A DNA stretch of 64,000 nucleotides from Actinomyces viscosus (GTDB taxonomy: Bacteria; Actinomycetota; Actinomycetes; Actinomycetales; Actinomycetaceae): NCBI RefSeq assembly GCF_900637975.1, contig NZ_LR134477.1:1984001-2048000 (forward strand), given 5' to 3'. Position numbers and translations under genes: made by a program. The notes below the pieces were generated by a model, which worked only from the letters and a program-made list of their open reading frames with translations, did not search any database and was not told where the DNA came from. Within the stretch, counting starts at the first letter, position 1; each line of letters opens with the position of its first letter. Positions 1-8,012 of the stretch are shown piece by piece.

Positions 1-123
1 GAGGACTGCGGTCAGGTCGGTGCCCTCGGTGGCGTACTGGGCGACGTTCTCCCCCGCCGGCCCGCCACCTATGACGACGACGTCGTAGGTGCTGGTCTGC
101 TCGGATGCCGACTCGTTGCTCAT
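1..123 (-). CDS. FAD/NAD(P)-dependent disulfide oxidoreductase, N-terminal part only
   Basis: Only the first 41 codons lie in the window; the gene continues beyond base 1. After a short polar leader, the reverse-strand translation reads YDVVVIGGGPAGENVAQYA. This is the dinucleotide-binding GxGxxG Rossmann motif that opens the FAD domain of pyridine nucleotide-disulfide oxidoreductases (dihydrolipoamide dehydrogenase, mercuric reductase and mycothione reductase types). The redox-active CxxxxC would lie about 25 residues further on and is not visible, so substrate and subfamily cannot be set. The start is the ATG at 123-121. Fold assignment is fairly secure; the specific enzyme is unknown. Confidence 0.7.
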   Translation of the reverse strand, partial: MSNESASEQTSTYDVVVIGGGPAGENVAQYATEGTDLTAVL

Positions 124-202
124 GCCACCGATGCTGCCAGACAACAGGTAGACGTACCGAGCGCACTCCGCTCTTAGACCCTGCAGGTGCTAAGATGTCG
201 GC

Positions 203-398
203 GTGCGGAGTGTTGACATCGAGCTGGTTGCAGCGTGGCTGGCTTCACTGGACAGCAGCTCACAGGCGCAGGTGGTCGCGGCCATCGAGTTGCTGGAAGA
301 ACAAGGACCTCACCTCGGCCGCCCCCTGAGACAAGCAAAACATCCCCATAGCCGATGACTTGTTCGACAAGCACTTGCACGCACTGAGAGGAGAGTAG
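203..398 (+). pseudogene. HigB-type toxin, broken (internal deletion and frameshift)
   Basis: From a GTG at 203 the frame reads DIELVAAWLASLDSSSQAQV, then VVAAIELLEEQGPHLGRPL. This is the conserved N-terminal half of RelE/HigB-superfamily host-inhibition toxins. After RPL the expected VDT-I-G-S-x-x-N-x-K-E-L-R core is missing and the frame stops at 356-358. A second frame then gives IADDLFDKHLHALRGE up to the TAG at 396-398, just 5 bases before the higA start, and looks like the original toxin C-terminus. About 30-40 central residues, including the catalytic region, are therefore lost. The order toxin then antitoxin is typical of higBA. The reading rests on recalled family features, not an alignment. 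Confidence 0.6.
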
Positions 399-403
399 CC
401 ACA

Positions 404-709
404 ATGCCCATGACAATTACAGAGTTCTTAGACACCCACCCGGTGAGCCGAGACCAGATCGAGGCCCACAAAGAGCGCATGCGCACCGAGATCCGCGCAT
501 ACCGCTTACGCGAGCTGCGCGAGCAGGCCGGACTCACTCAAGCACAGTTAGCGGATCGCATCGGAGTCGGTCAGCGGCAGGTCTCAAAGATCGAACGCGG
601 CGACCTTGACGACTCGAAGATCGGCACTATCCGCAGATACCTGGAGGCGGTTGGTGGGGACCTGGCGATTGAGTATGTGACAGGCGATCAGCGAGTTCAA
701 GTGGCTTAG
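404..709 (+). CDS. higA: HigA-type antitoxin, XRE family
   Basis: A 101-residue protein with a helix-turn-helix domain at about residues 36-88. LRELREQAGLTQAQLADRIG followed by QRQVSKIERG is a textbook XRE/Cro-CI HTH. The tail (AVGGDLAIEYVTGDQ) matches HigA proteins encoded with small HigB toxins. It would neutralise the toxin and repress its own operon. The ATG lies 5 bp after the toxin-remnant stop and is preceded by GAGAGGAGAG, a good ribosome site. With the toxin gene broken just upstream, this is an orphan antitoxin or regulator. Family confidence is high; its present function is uncertain. Confidence 0.8.
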   Translation: MPMTITEFLDTHPVSRDQIEAHKERMRTEIRAYRLRELREQAGLTQAQLADRIGVGQRQVSKIERGDLDDSKIGTIRRYLEAVGGDLAIEYVTGDQRVQVA

Positions 710-763
710 TAAACACACGGATTTAGTAGCGGCAACGCGTCTTATCCTTCATTCACAGTGTCT

Positions 764-1561
764 TCAGGCGGTCAGGAGGTCGTAGGCGGTCACGGCACAC
801 ACGCCCAGGAGCAGGACGCCGAAGACGGTCGTCAGCGTCGCCGCCGAGGCCCGCTTCGTCAACGGACCACCGAGGAGCCCGCCCGCCATCGAGGCCGCGG
901 CGAAGACCAGGACCACGGGCCAGTCCACGTTCGAGTGCGTCCCCACCCGCGCCACCAGGCCGGCCGCGGAGGCGATAATCATGACCAGCAACGAGGTCCC
1001 AGAAGCCTCCTTCATCGGGAAACCCAGAGCCAGCACGAGCATCGGCACAACGATGAACCCGCCACCGACCCCGAAGAAGCCGGTGAGGAACCCGGTGAAG
1101 GTCGCCGCGCCCGCGATGACCAGCAGGCCGCGCCGGGCCGCCCCTCCCCCTCCGTCGCAGCCGTCGCAGCCGTCACCGCCGCCGTCAGCGCCCCTGCGCG
1201 AGCGCAGCCCGCGCACGAGCATGATCACGCCCACGACGGCCAGCATCGCGCTGAACAGGGTCAGCAGGACGGTGCCGTTCACGGCCACGGAGGCCTGGGA
1301 TCCCACGAGGGCGCCGAGCACGCTCATGAGCCCAAAGGTCAGCCCATCGCGCCAGTGCACCCGACCGGCCCGGGCCGGGGCGATGAGGGAGACGATCGCG
1401 GTCAGCCCCACCACCACGAGGGAGCCGGCGGAGGCGTCGTGCGGATCCTGTCCCAGCAGGTAGACCAGGGCGGGCACCGACAGGATGCCGCCACCCGCCC
1501 CCAGGGCGCCGACGACGACGCCAACCAGCACCCCGACAGCCAGGGCGGTGAGCACAGACAC
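764..1561 (-). CDS. TauE/SafE-family sulfite/anion exporter
   Basis: A 265-residue, very hydrophobic protein with two repeated halves. Each begins with a glycine-rich helix (VGALGAGGGILSVPALVYL; TGFFGVGGGFIVVPMLVLAL), the duplicated signature of the TauE/SafE (DUF81) permeases, with about eight membrane segments. Members export sulfite, sulfoacetate or related anions. The GTG start has GAGGAAC upstream, and only 6 bp separate it from the radical SAM gene stop, so the two are cotranscribed. Behind a sulfatase and its maturase, a natural role would be removal of sulfate or sulfite released in the cytoplasm; that role is inferred from context. Confidence 0.85.
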   Translation of the reverse strand: MSVLTALAVGVLVGVVVGALGAGGGILSVPALVYLLGQDPHDASAGSLVVVGLTAIVSLIAPARAGRVHWRDGLTFGLMSVLGALVGSQASVAVNGTVLLTLFSAMLAVVGVIMLVRGLRSRRGADGGGDGCDGCDGGGGAARRGLLVIAGAATFTGFLTGFFGVGGGFIVVPMLVLALGFPMKEASGTSLLVMIIASAAGLVARVGTHSNVDWPVVLVFAAASMAGGLLGGPLTKRASAATLTTVFGVLLLGVCAVTAYDLLTA

Positions 1562-1567
1562 GTTCCT

Positions 1568-2965
1568 CTACTCCTCCTCGGGCCGCAGGGAGCGCCTGGT
1601 GCCCGGGTCCATGATCTCGGCCGGCGCGCGCCCCGCCCCCAGGAGCCGGACCATGGCGAGCAGGTCGGGCGTGATGTGGGAGTAGAAGGCGCCGTACCCG
1701 GCGCACAGGTAGTTGTGGCCCTCCTGGCCGTCGACCGAGCGGGTGAAGCGGTCCTTGGGGCACCCTCCCCAGCACAGCTGCACCACGGGGCAGCGTCGGC
1801 ACTGGTCGGTCAGCTGGGCGCTCTTCTTGGTGGCGAAGCGCTGCATCGTGGGGGTGCCGGCCAGGTCGGCGAAGGGCTCGTCGGTGACGTTGCCGAGCCT
1901 CCACTCGGGCTCGACCCAGTGGTCGCAGGCGTAGACGTCCCCGTTGAACTCCATGGCCATGTTGTTGCCGCACTCGGGGGCGTGGACGCAGGTGGGGTGG
2001 ATGCCGAACATCGCCGACAGCGCCGAGTCGAAGTCCTGGACGAACACGCGGCCGACGTCGGCGGCCACCCACTCGTCGAAGATCTCCGAGAGGAAGCGGC
2101 CGTAGGCCTGGGGGTCGACGCTGCGGGAGGTCACCGAGCTGCCGGCCTGGCGGTAGAGGAGGCGGGCACCGGTGTCGGTGCGCCAGCCGGCCTCGGCGGC
2201 GGCCAGCTGCTCGGGCTCGACCCGCTCGACGATCGGGATGAACTGCAGGTGGGTGGCGCCCAGCTCGTCACGGAAGTAGCGGTAGACCTCGGCGCCGTGG
2301 TCCTGGTTGGCGGCGTGGACGGTGCACAGGATGTTGCGGCGCACGCCGGCGGCCACGAGGTGCTTCCAGCCGCGCAGCACTATGGAGTGGGTGCCGCGCC
2401 CGCCGCGGTTGAGCCGGTAGGCGTCGTGCATGGCCGGCGGCCCGTCCATGGACAGGCCCACGAGGACGTCGTTGTCCGCCAGGAAGGCCGCCCACTCCTC
2501 ATCGATGAGGGTGCCGTTGGTCTGCAGGGCGTGGACCACCTTCTGGCTGGGGCGCCGGTAGGTCTCGCACAGCTCGATGAGCCGGCGGAAGAACGGCAGT
2601 CCGCGCAGGGTCGGCTCGCCGCCCTGCCAGAGCATGGTGACCTCGCCGTCGGCGCTGGCGGCCAGGTACTCGGCGACGTAGCGCTCCAGGGTCTCCTCGC
2701 TCATGAGCTGGCGGGGGATGTTGTAGAGCAGCTCCTTGGACAGGAAGAAGCAGTACTGGCAGTCCAGGTTGCAGGCGGCTCCGGTCGGCTTGGCGACGAC
2801 GGACAGGGGCAGGCGGCGTCGGCTCAGCGGCCCCGCTGCGGGGTCCGCCTCGGGCAGGGCCGTCGCATCCAGGTACGGGGTCGGGGCGAGTCCCGGCCCC
2901 GACGAGGCGGCCTCGTCCGGGTGGGCCGGGCGGACCGTGGGCATCGGGAGGGCCACGGTGCTCAT
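1568..2965 (-). CDS. Anaerobic sulfatase-maturating enzyme (radical SAM/SPASM)
   Basis: A 465-residue radical SAM protein. The 4Fe-4S/SAM motif CNLDCQYC (Cys65, Cys69, Cys72) follows the anSME hallmark VAKPTGAACN. The C-terminal half has the SPASM cysteines (CVHAPECGNN, ACDHW, CRRCPVVQLCWGGCPKDRF, YLCAGY). anSMEs oxidise the active-site Cys or Ser of a sulfatase to formylglycine without oxygen. The likely client is the Cys-type sulfatase encoded at 4345-5952. I start at the ATG overlapping the ROK stop (ATGA) rather than extending the frame upstream, where it only shadows the ROK gene. The N-terminal ~50 residues are a non-conserved extension. Confidence 0.93.
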   Translation of the reverse strand: MSTVALPMPTVRPAHPDEAASSGPGLAPTPYLDATALPEADPAAGPLSRRRLPLSVVAKPTGAACNLDCQYCFFLSKELLYNIPRQLMSEETLERYVAEYLAASADGEVTMLWQGGEPTLRGLPFFRRLIELCETYRRPSQKVVHALQTNGTLIDEEWAAFLADNDVLVGLSMDGPPAMHDAYRLNRGGRGTHSIVLRGWKHLVAAGVRRNILCTVHAANQDHGAEVYRYFRDELGATHLQFIPIVERVEPEQLAAAEAGWRTDTGARLLYRQAGSSVTSRSVDPQAYGRFLSEIFDEWVAADVGRVFVQDFDSALSAMFGIHPTCVHAPECGNNMAMEFNGDVYACDHWVEPEWRLGNVTDEPFADLAGTPTMQRFATKKSAQLTDQCRRCPVVQLCWGGCPKDRFTRSVDGQEGHNYLCAGYGAFYSHITPDLLAMVRLLGAGRAPAEIMDPGTRRSLRPEEE

Positions 2966-4128
2966 CCGAAGCTCCTCTGGCGGCGCTTGGCCTCCTCCAG
3001 GCAGGCCGTCACGTAGGAGTCGGCGGCCCCGGCGGCGCCGCGGGCCGGGCCGAGCGCGTCGAGACCGGCGGCGACGACCTCCACGGACCATCCGGTCCCC
3101 GGTACGAGGCGGTCGGCGATCTCGGTGGCGATCTGGGGGACGATCTCGGGGCAGGCGGCCACGAGCTCGCCGCCGACGACGATGCGGCCCGGGCTCATGA
3201 GCAGCACCGCCGTCGCGCAGGCCTGGGCGACGGCCCGGCTGGCCTCGGTCAGGGCGCAGCGCGCGGCGGGGGCGCCGTCGTCGAGCATCCGGCGCAGCTC
3301 GGCGAGGTCCTTGGCCCCGGCGATCTCGACGACGGCGGGGGCCGAGGCCAGGGTCTCCAGGCAGCCGGTCCTGCCGCACTGGCAGGGGCGCGTCCCACCG
3401 GGGACGGTGGCGTGCCCGAGCTCGCCGGCGTACCCGGTGCTGCCGCCGCCGATGCGGTCGGCGACGATGACGCAGGCGCCCACTCCTCCCCCGAGGTGGA
3501 CGTAGATCTGCTCCGGCGCCCCCTGGCCCGCGCCCCACCGGGCCTCGGCCAGGGCGGTCATGCGGATCGTGTTGTCCACGAGCAGCGAGCCGCTCCAGTA
3601 GGGGGAGACGATCTGCTCCACGGAGCTGAACAGGTCCTCCCCCAGGGCGGTTCCCGGGCCGGTCCCCTGTCCCACGGGGACGGGCAGGCCGACGCCGATG
3701 CGCGAGACGTAGGACATGTCGACGCCGTCGTCGTCGGCCCTGTCCTTGAGGTCCCGGCACAGCTGGTCCAGCGGCTCCTGCCAGCCGGTGAAGGACAGCG
3801 GGGTCAGGACCGAGGCGAGGACCTCGCCCTTGCGGTCCAGGACGATGCCGCCGGCGGCGGTGCGGGAGATGTGGAGGCCGACGGCGCAGGCGATGCGCTC
3901 GGCCAGGCCCAGCTGCTCGACGGGCCGGCCCCGTCCCTCCTCGTGGGAGCGGTAGGCGACGACGCGCACGGCCCCGTCCTGGCGCAGCTCCGTCAGGGCG
4001 CGCCCCAGCACGGTGCGTGAGACGTCCAGGCGGGTGCACAGCTCGCTGCGCGTGGCCGGGCCGGAGGCCAGGGCCTGGACGATCCTCTCCTCCAGGCTCG
4101 AGGGGGCCAGGGTGGCCAGGTAGTCCAT
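2962..4128 (-). CDS. ROK-family transcriptional regulator
   Basis: A 388-residue protein. Residues ~10-75 are a winged helix-turn-helix (VQALASGPATRSELCTRLDV then SRTVLGRALTELRQDG). The rest is a ROK sugar-binding domain with the zinc motif CQCGRTGCLE. Such NagC/Mlc/XylR-type proteins repress sugar operons and respond to the sugar or its phosphate. Its stop overlaps the anSME start by four bases, so it is translationally coupled inside the sulfatase operon and probably controls it. Three tandem 14-bp repeats lie 15-56 bp upstream of its start and could be its binding sites. The ligand is unknown; a released amino sugar is a reasonable guess. Confidence 0.88.
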   Translation of the reverse strand: MDYLATLAPSSLEERIVQALASGPATRSELCTRLDVSRTVLGRALTELRQDGAVRVVAYRSHEEGRGRPVEQLGLAERIACAVGLHISRTAAGGIVLDRKGEVLASVLTPLSFTGWQEPLDQLCRDLKDRADDDGVDMSYVSRIGVGLPVPVGQGTGPGTALGEDLFSSVEQIVSPYWSGSLLVDNTIRMTALAEARWGAGQGAPEQIYVHLGGGVGACVIVADRIGGGSTGYAGELGHATVPGGTRPCQCGRTGCLETLASAPAVVEIAGAKDLAELRRMLDDGAPAARCALTEASRAVAQACATAVLLMSPGRIVVGGELVAACPEIVPQIATEIADRLVPGTGWSVEVVAAGLDALGPARGAAGAADSYVTACLEEAKRRQRSFG

Positions 4129-4142
4129 GTCGCATCCTCCTC

Positions 4143-4184
4143 GTGTCGGTCAGGCTGTGTCGGTCAGGGTGTGTCGGTCAGGTC
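4143..4184. repeat. Three tandem 14-bp repeats upstream of the ROK gene
   Basis: The unit GTGTCGGTCAGG plus two bases occurs three times in succession, with the last units differing only in the final bases. The array lies directly upstream of the ROK regulator start (4128) and downstream of the sulfatase. Head-to-tail sites on one helical face are a common arrangement for autoregulation. No family-specific consensus is recognised, so an operator role is inference. Confidence 0.5.
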
Positions 4185-4259
4185 GTGCTGGGCGTGGTGG
4201 TCGGGATGGTCAAGATGATCGAGTGCCGCTCGGGTGGCAGCGACGGTTCCACCGTTCCC

Positions 4260-4290
4260 GGCGGGCCCGGTGCAGGGAAGTGGGCCCGCC
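4260..4290 (-). terminator. Hairpin after the sulfatase gene
   Basis: A 9-bp perfect stem (GGCGGGCCC / GGGCCCGCC) with a 13-nt loop, about 55 bp after the sulfatase stop and before the ROK repeats. There is no clear U-tract, so it may be a pause, partial terminator or mRNA stabiliser inside the operon. Confidence 0.4.
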
Positions 4291-4344
4291 GGGGATCGGC
4301 GTCGAAGGTGCCGCAAGGCGACTGAGGGCGGTCGAGACCGGCTT

Positions 4345-5952
4345 TCAGTCGCTGAGCACCTTGTCCAGGTCGCTTCGCGCGGTGTTGACCAGCGGGATGT
4401 CGAAGTCCGTCATCGCCGCCATCCACTTGGCGAAGGAGTGGTCTCCGCGTTCGCGGAGCTGTCGGTAGAGCTCGGTGGCCAGCTCGCGGCGGATCTGGTC
4501 GTAGACGGGCACCGTGTAGACGTTGTTCATCTCGGCGGGGTCCACGCGCAGGTCGTAGAGCTCGTTGATGGACTCGTGGTTGACCACGAGCTTGAAGTCC
4601 CGGGTGCGCAGCATGCGCTGCTGGAGGGGGAAGTGGTGGCCGTGGAACTCGCAGACGATGTTCTCGCGCCAGTCGGGCACCTCCTGGCCCCGGGTGAGGT
4701 CGACGATCGAGCGGCCGTCCTCCACCAGGGAGGGGTCGAGTCCCGCGATGTCCAGGACGGTGGCCGGAAGGTCGATGAGCGAGGTGAAGGCGTCCGAGCG
4801 CCCCACCGTGGACACGCCCGGGATGTGGGCGATGAAGGGGACGTTGTAGATGTCGTCGTACATGGCCGGGCCCTTGTCGTTCATCCGGTGGGAGCCGGTG
4901 AACTCGCCGTGGTCGGCGCAGAAGAAGACGGCGGTGTCGTCCAGGACGCCGAGCTCGCGGGCCACGTCCATGATGCGGCCGATCTCGAAGTCGATCATGG
5001 CCACGTAGCCCCAGTAGACGGCGATGAGCTTCTTCCACTGCTCGTTGGTGAACGACGACGTCGACCAGTAGGTGGCGTAGTTCTGCTGGATCGGGGGCTT
5101 GCCGATGAGGGAGTCCCCGAAGTTCTCCGGCAGGGTGACGGTCTCGGGGTCGATGAGGTCGAACCACTCGTCGGGCAGGAAGTAGGGCAGGTGGGGCCCG
5201 AAGAAGTGCACGTCGAGGCTGAAGGGCTTGGAGTCCTTCTTCCAGTCGGCGGCGTACTCGCGCAGCTTCTCGATGGCGCGGTCGGCCAGGAAGCGCTCGA
5301 AGGTGGCCTCCTCGGGCTGGTCGAGGCGGGCGGCGATGATGTGCCCGTCGCGGTTGCCGGGGAGCTTGCCGCGCCACAGGTCGTGGGCCTTGACCGGCGG
5401 GAGGTTGTTCTTCTCCAGCCAGGCCACGTACTTCTCGTTGCCCACGGGGTTCTCGGCGCCCCAGTAGGAGTCGTCGTCCATGCCGAACTGGTCGGGCAGG
5501 TTGGGGCCGCAGTGGTACTTGCCGACGATGCCGACGTTGTAGCCGTGGTCGCGCAGGGCCTGGGTGTAGGTCCAGGTGCCCAGCGGGATGGCGGTCTGGT
5601 AGGCGATGTTCCACTCCGGGTTGGCCAGGACCTGGTGCTTGCGCGGCAGCTTGCCGGTCAGCAGGGAGGCGCGCGCCGGGGTGCAGATGGCGGTGGGCGT
5701 GTAGCAGTTGGTGAAGGCGAATCCGTTCTCGCCCATGGCGTCGATGACCGGGGTCTGGGCGTGGGGGTTGCCCAGGCAGCCGATGGTGTCGGTGCGGTGC
5801 TGGTCGGTCATGATGACCAGGACGTTGCGGACGTTGTCGGGGATATCCCGACCCGGGCGGGCCGGCTGGGCGCCCTCGACCGGCCCGGCGGGCTCTGTGG
5901 GCCCTGCGGATTCAGCGGGCTGAGCGGCTTGAGGGTTCGACGTCGTCGTCAT
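4345..5952 (-). CDS. Cys-type sulfatase (formylglycine-dependent), cytoplasmic
   Basis: A 535-residue sulfatase of the alkaline phosphatase superfamily. NVLVIMTDQHRTDT supplies the first metal ligand (Asp50). The modification motif is ICTPARASLLTG with Cys90-T-P-A-R94, a Cys-type site suited to the anSME encoded downstream. ADHGEFTGSH provides the second metal site. It hydrolyses sulfate esters; the architecture resembles sulfatases acting on sulfated sugars, but the substrate cannot be read from sequence. The first 36 residues are polar and A/P/E-rich with no signal peptide, so the enzyme should act in the cytosol on an imported sulfated saccharide. The ATG at 5952 is preceded by AAAGGA; longer in-frame extensions overlap the transporter gene. 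Confidence 0.92.
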   Translation of the reverse strand: MTTTSNPQAAQPAESAGPTEPAGPVEGAQPARPGRDIPDNVRNVLVIMTDQHRTDTIGCLGNPHAQTPVIDAMGENGFAFTNCYTPTAICTPARASLLTGKLPRKHQVLANPEWNIAYQTAIPLGTWTYTQALRDHGYNVGIVGKYHCGPNLPDQFGMDDDSYWGAENPVGNEKYVAWLEKNNLPPVKAHDLWRGKLPGNRDGHIIAARLDQPEEATFERFLADRAIEKLREYAADWKKDSKPFSLDVHFFGPHLPYFLPDEWFDLIDPETVTLPENFGDSLIGKPPIQQNYATYWSTSSFTNEQWKKLIAVYWGYVAMIDFEIGRIMDVARELGVLDDTAVFFCADHGEFTGSHRMNDKGPAMYDDIYNVPFIAHIPGVSTVGRSDAFTSLIDLPATVLDIAGLDPSLVEDGRSIVDLTRGQEVPDWRENIVCEFHGHHFPLQQRMLRTRDFKLVVNHESINELYDLRVDPAEMNNVYTVPVYDQIRRELATELYRQLRERGDHSFAKWMAAMTDFDIPLVNTARSDLDKVLSD

Positions 5953-5995
5953 GAGAGTTCCTTTCTGTCGTCGTGGTCCGTAGGTGACCGGCGGG

Positions 5996-7319
5996 TCACT
6001 TGGAGACGACCTTGTCGACGTCCTCGAGCTGGGTGCCGGTGGTCTCGTGGAGGTAGCGGGCAGTGAAGATGACGGCCAGGACGCCGAAGGCGCAGTAGAT
6101 CCAGTAGGTGCCAGCCGGCGACCAGGCGATGAGGTAGGGGAAGAACAGGACGACGAGGAAGTTGACCAGGAAGTCGGCCCCCGAGGCCAGGGACATGGCG
6201 CCACCGCGGATCTGGTTGGGGAACATCTCGCCCATGACGATGGAGAAGATGGGGCCCCAGGAGGAGGTGAAGCCGAAGATGAAGGTGCACAGGGCCGCCA
6301 CGGCGATGAAGCCGAGGGTCGGGTTGCCGGCGATGTCGGGCTTGCCGTCCACGATCGGGGCGATGGTGAAGACGGTGGCGACGACAGCCAGGGACAGGAA
6401 GATGATGGTCCCTCCGTAGATGAGCATGCGCTTGCGGCCGATCTTGTCCACCAGGAGGATGCCGCTGACGACGCCGACGACCTTGAAGGCGGTGATGATG
6501 AGGGTCTGCTGGAGGGCCATGTCCTCGGTGAAGCCGACGGCGCCGAAGAGGGTGTTGGAGTAGAAGAAGACGCCGTTGATGCCGGTGAGCTGCTGGAAGG
6601 CGGCGATGGCCATGCCGACCAGGACCAGGCCGCGCCACTGGGAGGCCCAGATCTGGCCGACGCTCATCTTAACGGCGCCGTCGGCGCCCATGGAGTCGGC
6701 GATGGCCTGGACGCGGGCGGCGGGGTCGGGCTCGGCCGTGACCTTGACGAGGATCTTCTCGGCCTCCTCGCGGCGGCCCACCGAGACCAGGTAGCGGGGC
6801 GACTCGGGGATGAAGGTGGTGAAGATGATGTAGAAGGCGGCCGCGGATGTCGGCCGGGGCGATCTCGGCGACGTAGCCGGGGGCCACGGTGGTGGCGGCG
6901 CCGAAGCCAATGCCGCCGATGACGCGGCACAGGAGCAGGAAGGGGTAGCCGTAGGAGCCGAGCATGGGGCTGAAGACACCGCAGATCGCCTCGAAGGCGA
7001 GGAAGGGGCCGACCCACATGAGGGTGGTCTTGCGGCCGATCTTGTCCGAGATGCGGCCGGCCAGGACGGCGCCGATGAGACCGCCGATGATGCCGGCGCT
7101 GCCGGCGACGCCCTTGGCGAGCTCACCGAGGTGGAACTCGCTGCCGACGGCCTTGATGGCGCCGTTGAGGACCATGCCCTCGAAGCCGTAGAAGAACGGG
7201 CCGAGGGTGGCGATGAGAGCCAGGACCGTGGCGTAGCGTCGGGCTGCGGCGCGCGCCTGCGGGCTGGGCTGCTTGCCCGGGGAGGAGACCTTGCTGCCCG
7301 GGGAGGCTGTGGTGGTCAT
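5996..7319 (-). pseudogene. MFS sugar porter, inactivated by internal deletion and frameshift
   Basis: The 5' part (ATG 7319, with GAAGAAGGTG upstream) encodes helices 1-4 of a sugar porter: FFYGFEGMVLNGAIKAVG, then GRISDKIGRKTTL and PADIRGR. At about 6845-6850 the frame changes and resumes directly at AAFYIIFTTFIPESPRYLVS. It then runs through FQQLTGINGVFFYS and DKIGRKRML to the stop. In intact porters roughly 45 residues (helices 5-6) separate RGR from the PESPR motif; here they are absent. The join lies in GGCCGCC, which would fit both sides of a deletion between short repeats. The gene is first in the sulfatase operon, 43 bp ahead of it, and was probably the substrate importer. A sequencing error could explain a frameshift but not the missing helices. 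Confidence 0.85.
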
Positions 7320-7369
7320 GGGGTTGTGCACCTTCTTCGTTGACACGTGCCACGGCCGACGTCATCGTT

Positions 7370-7433
7370 GACATCTGATGTCCAGTGGCGGGAAGACTAT
7401 AGGCAGGTGCGACTTTCGTCCGTCGGAACGGAC
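7370..7433 (-). promoter_or_regulatory. Candidate regulated promoter of the sulfatase operon
   Basis: Upstream of the transporter start (7319) the minus strand carries a TATAGT-like -10 (7401-7396). It lies between two palindromes: GACATCTGATGTC (7370-7382, perfect) and GTCCGT-cgga-ACGGAC (7418-7433, perfect arms). Palindromes straddling a promoter fit repressor control, plausibly by the ROK protein of the operon. No convincing -35 was found. Confidence 0.4.
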
Positions 7434-8012
7434 ATTAGACAGCCCGGATCGTAATCTAGATCACTTTTTGGTGGGCGCCGGAGCGCCGTCCGCCCGGGGT
7501 GGCAGCATCGGATCCGACGTCGGAGCACGGAGGAGAAGCCGGACGGATGCTGTCACGAAGAGGGGCCGGAGACCCTCCTGTATCACCTCACACCCTTCGG
7601 GAAGGGGTGACATGAGGAACTTCTTCGCTCGAACCCGGTCGCCCGCCAGAGGTACACAATCTTCTCTTCTCGAAATAGCTGCACGATCTCTGTCCCTCAG
7701 AGACTCACCATCCCTCACAAGGACCTGTTCACCCTCCTCACCGAAACACACCGGCGTTACCGCCACAGGAAACGCTAATACCTGCCGAAGCGCAATAACA
7801 AGGACAGGCGCACCTAAGACGAGTCCACCGGCAACCTAGCTTCCAGCCCACCCAGACTCGGCCTCCACCTCAACAGATACGTCGATTCGCGCGCGTCACC
7901 TCCACTCACATCCGGTTAGCTGAGCTGGCACGAGTCAAGCGGGCGTCGACACGACCAGCCGCCCGCAACTGTTGGCAGCAACACCGGTGACCACTGGCCC
8001 ATGCGACACTTG
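7434..8012. other. Intergenic stretch without a convincing gene
   Basis: About 580 bp of lower-GC sequence between the sulfatase operon and the DUF1877 gene. Open frames on both strands lack recognisable motifs, good ribosome sites or codon bias like the neighbours. It may be decayed DNA. No RNA gene or IS end was recognised. Confidence 0.4.

Noticed and set aside
758..3016. A 752-codon open frame antisense to the TauE and anSME genes
   Set aside because: High-GC shadow frame: low-complexity His/Gly/Arg-rich product, no ribosome site, and clear protein families on the opposite strand.
4143..4184. Possible CRISPR mini-array
   Set aside because: Repeats are 14 bp, contiguous without spacers, and only three; no cas gene nearby.
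4234..6066. A 610-codon open frame antisense to the sulfatase
   Set aside because: Val/Gly/Asp-rich shadow of the sulfatase; no motif, and the sulfatase reading has complete catalytic features.
7461..7766. Small open frames in the 7.4-8.0 kb gap
   Set aside because: No start signals or recognisable families; frames on both strands are equally weak.
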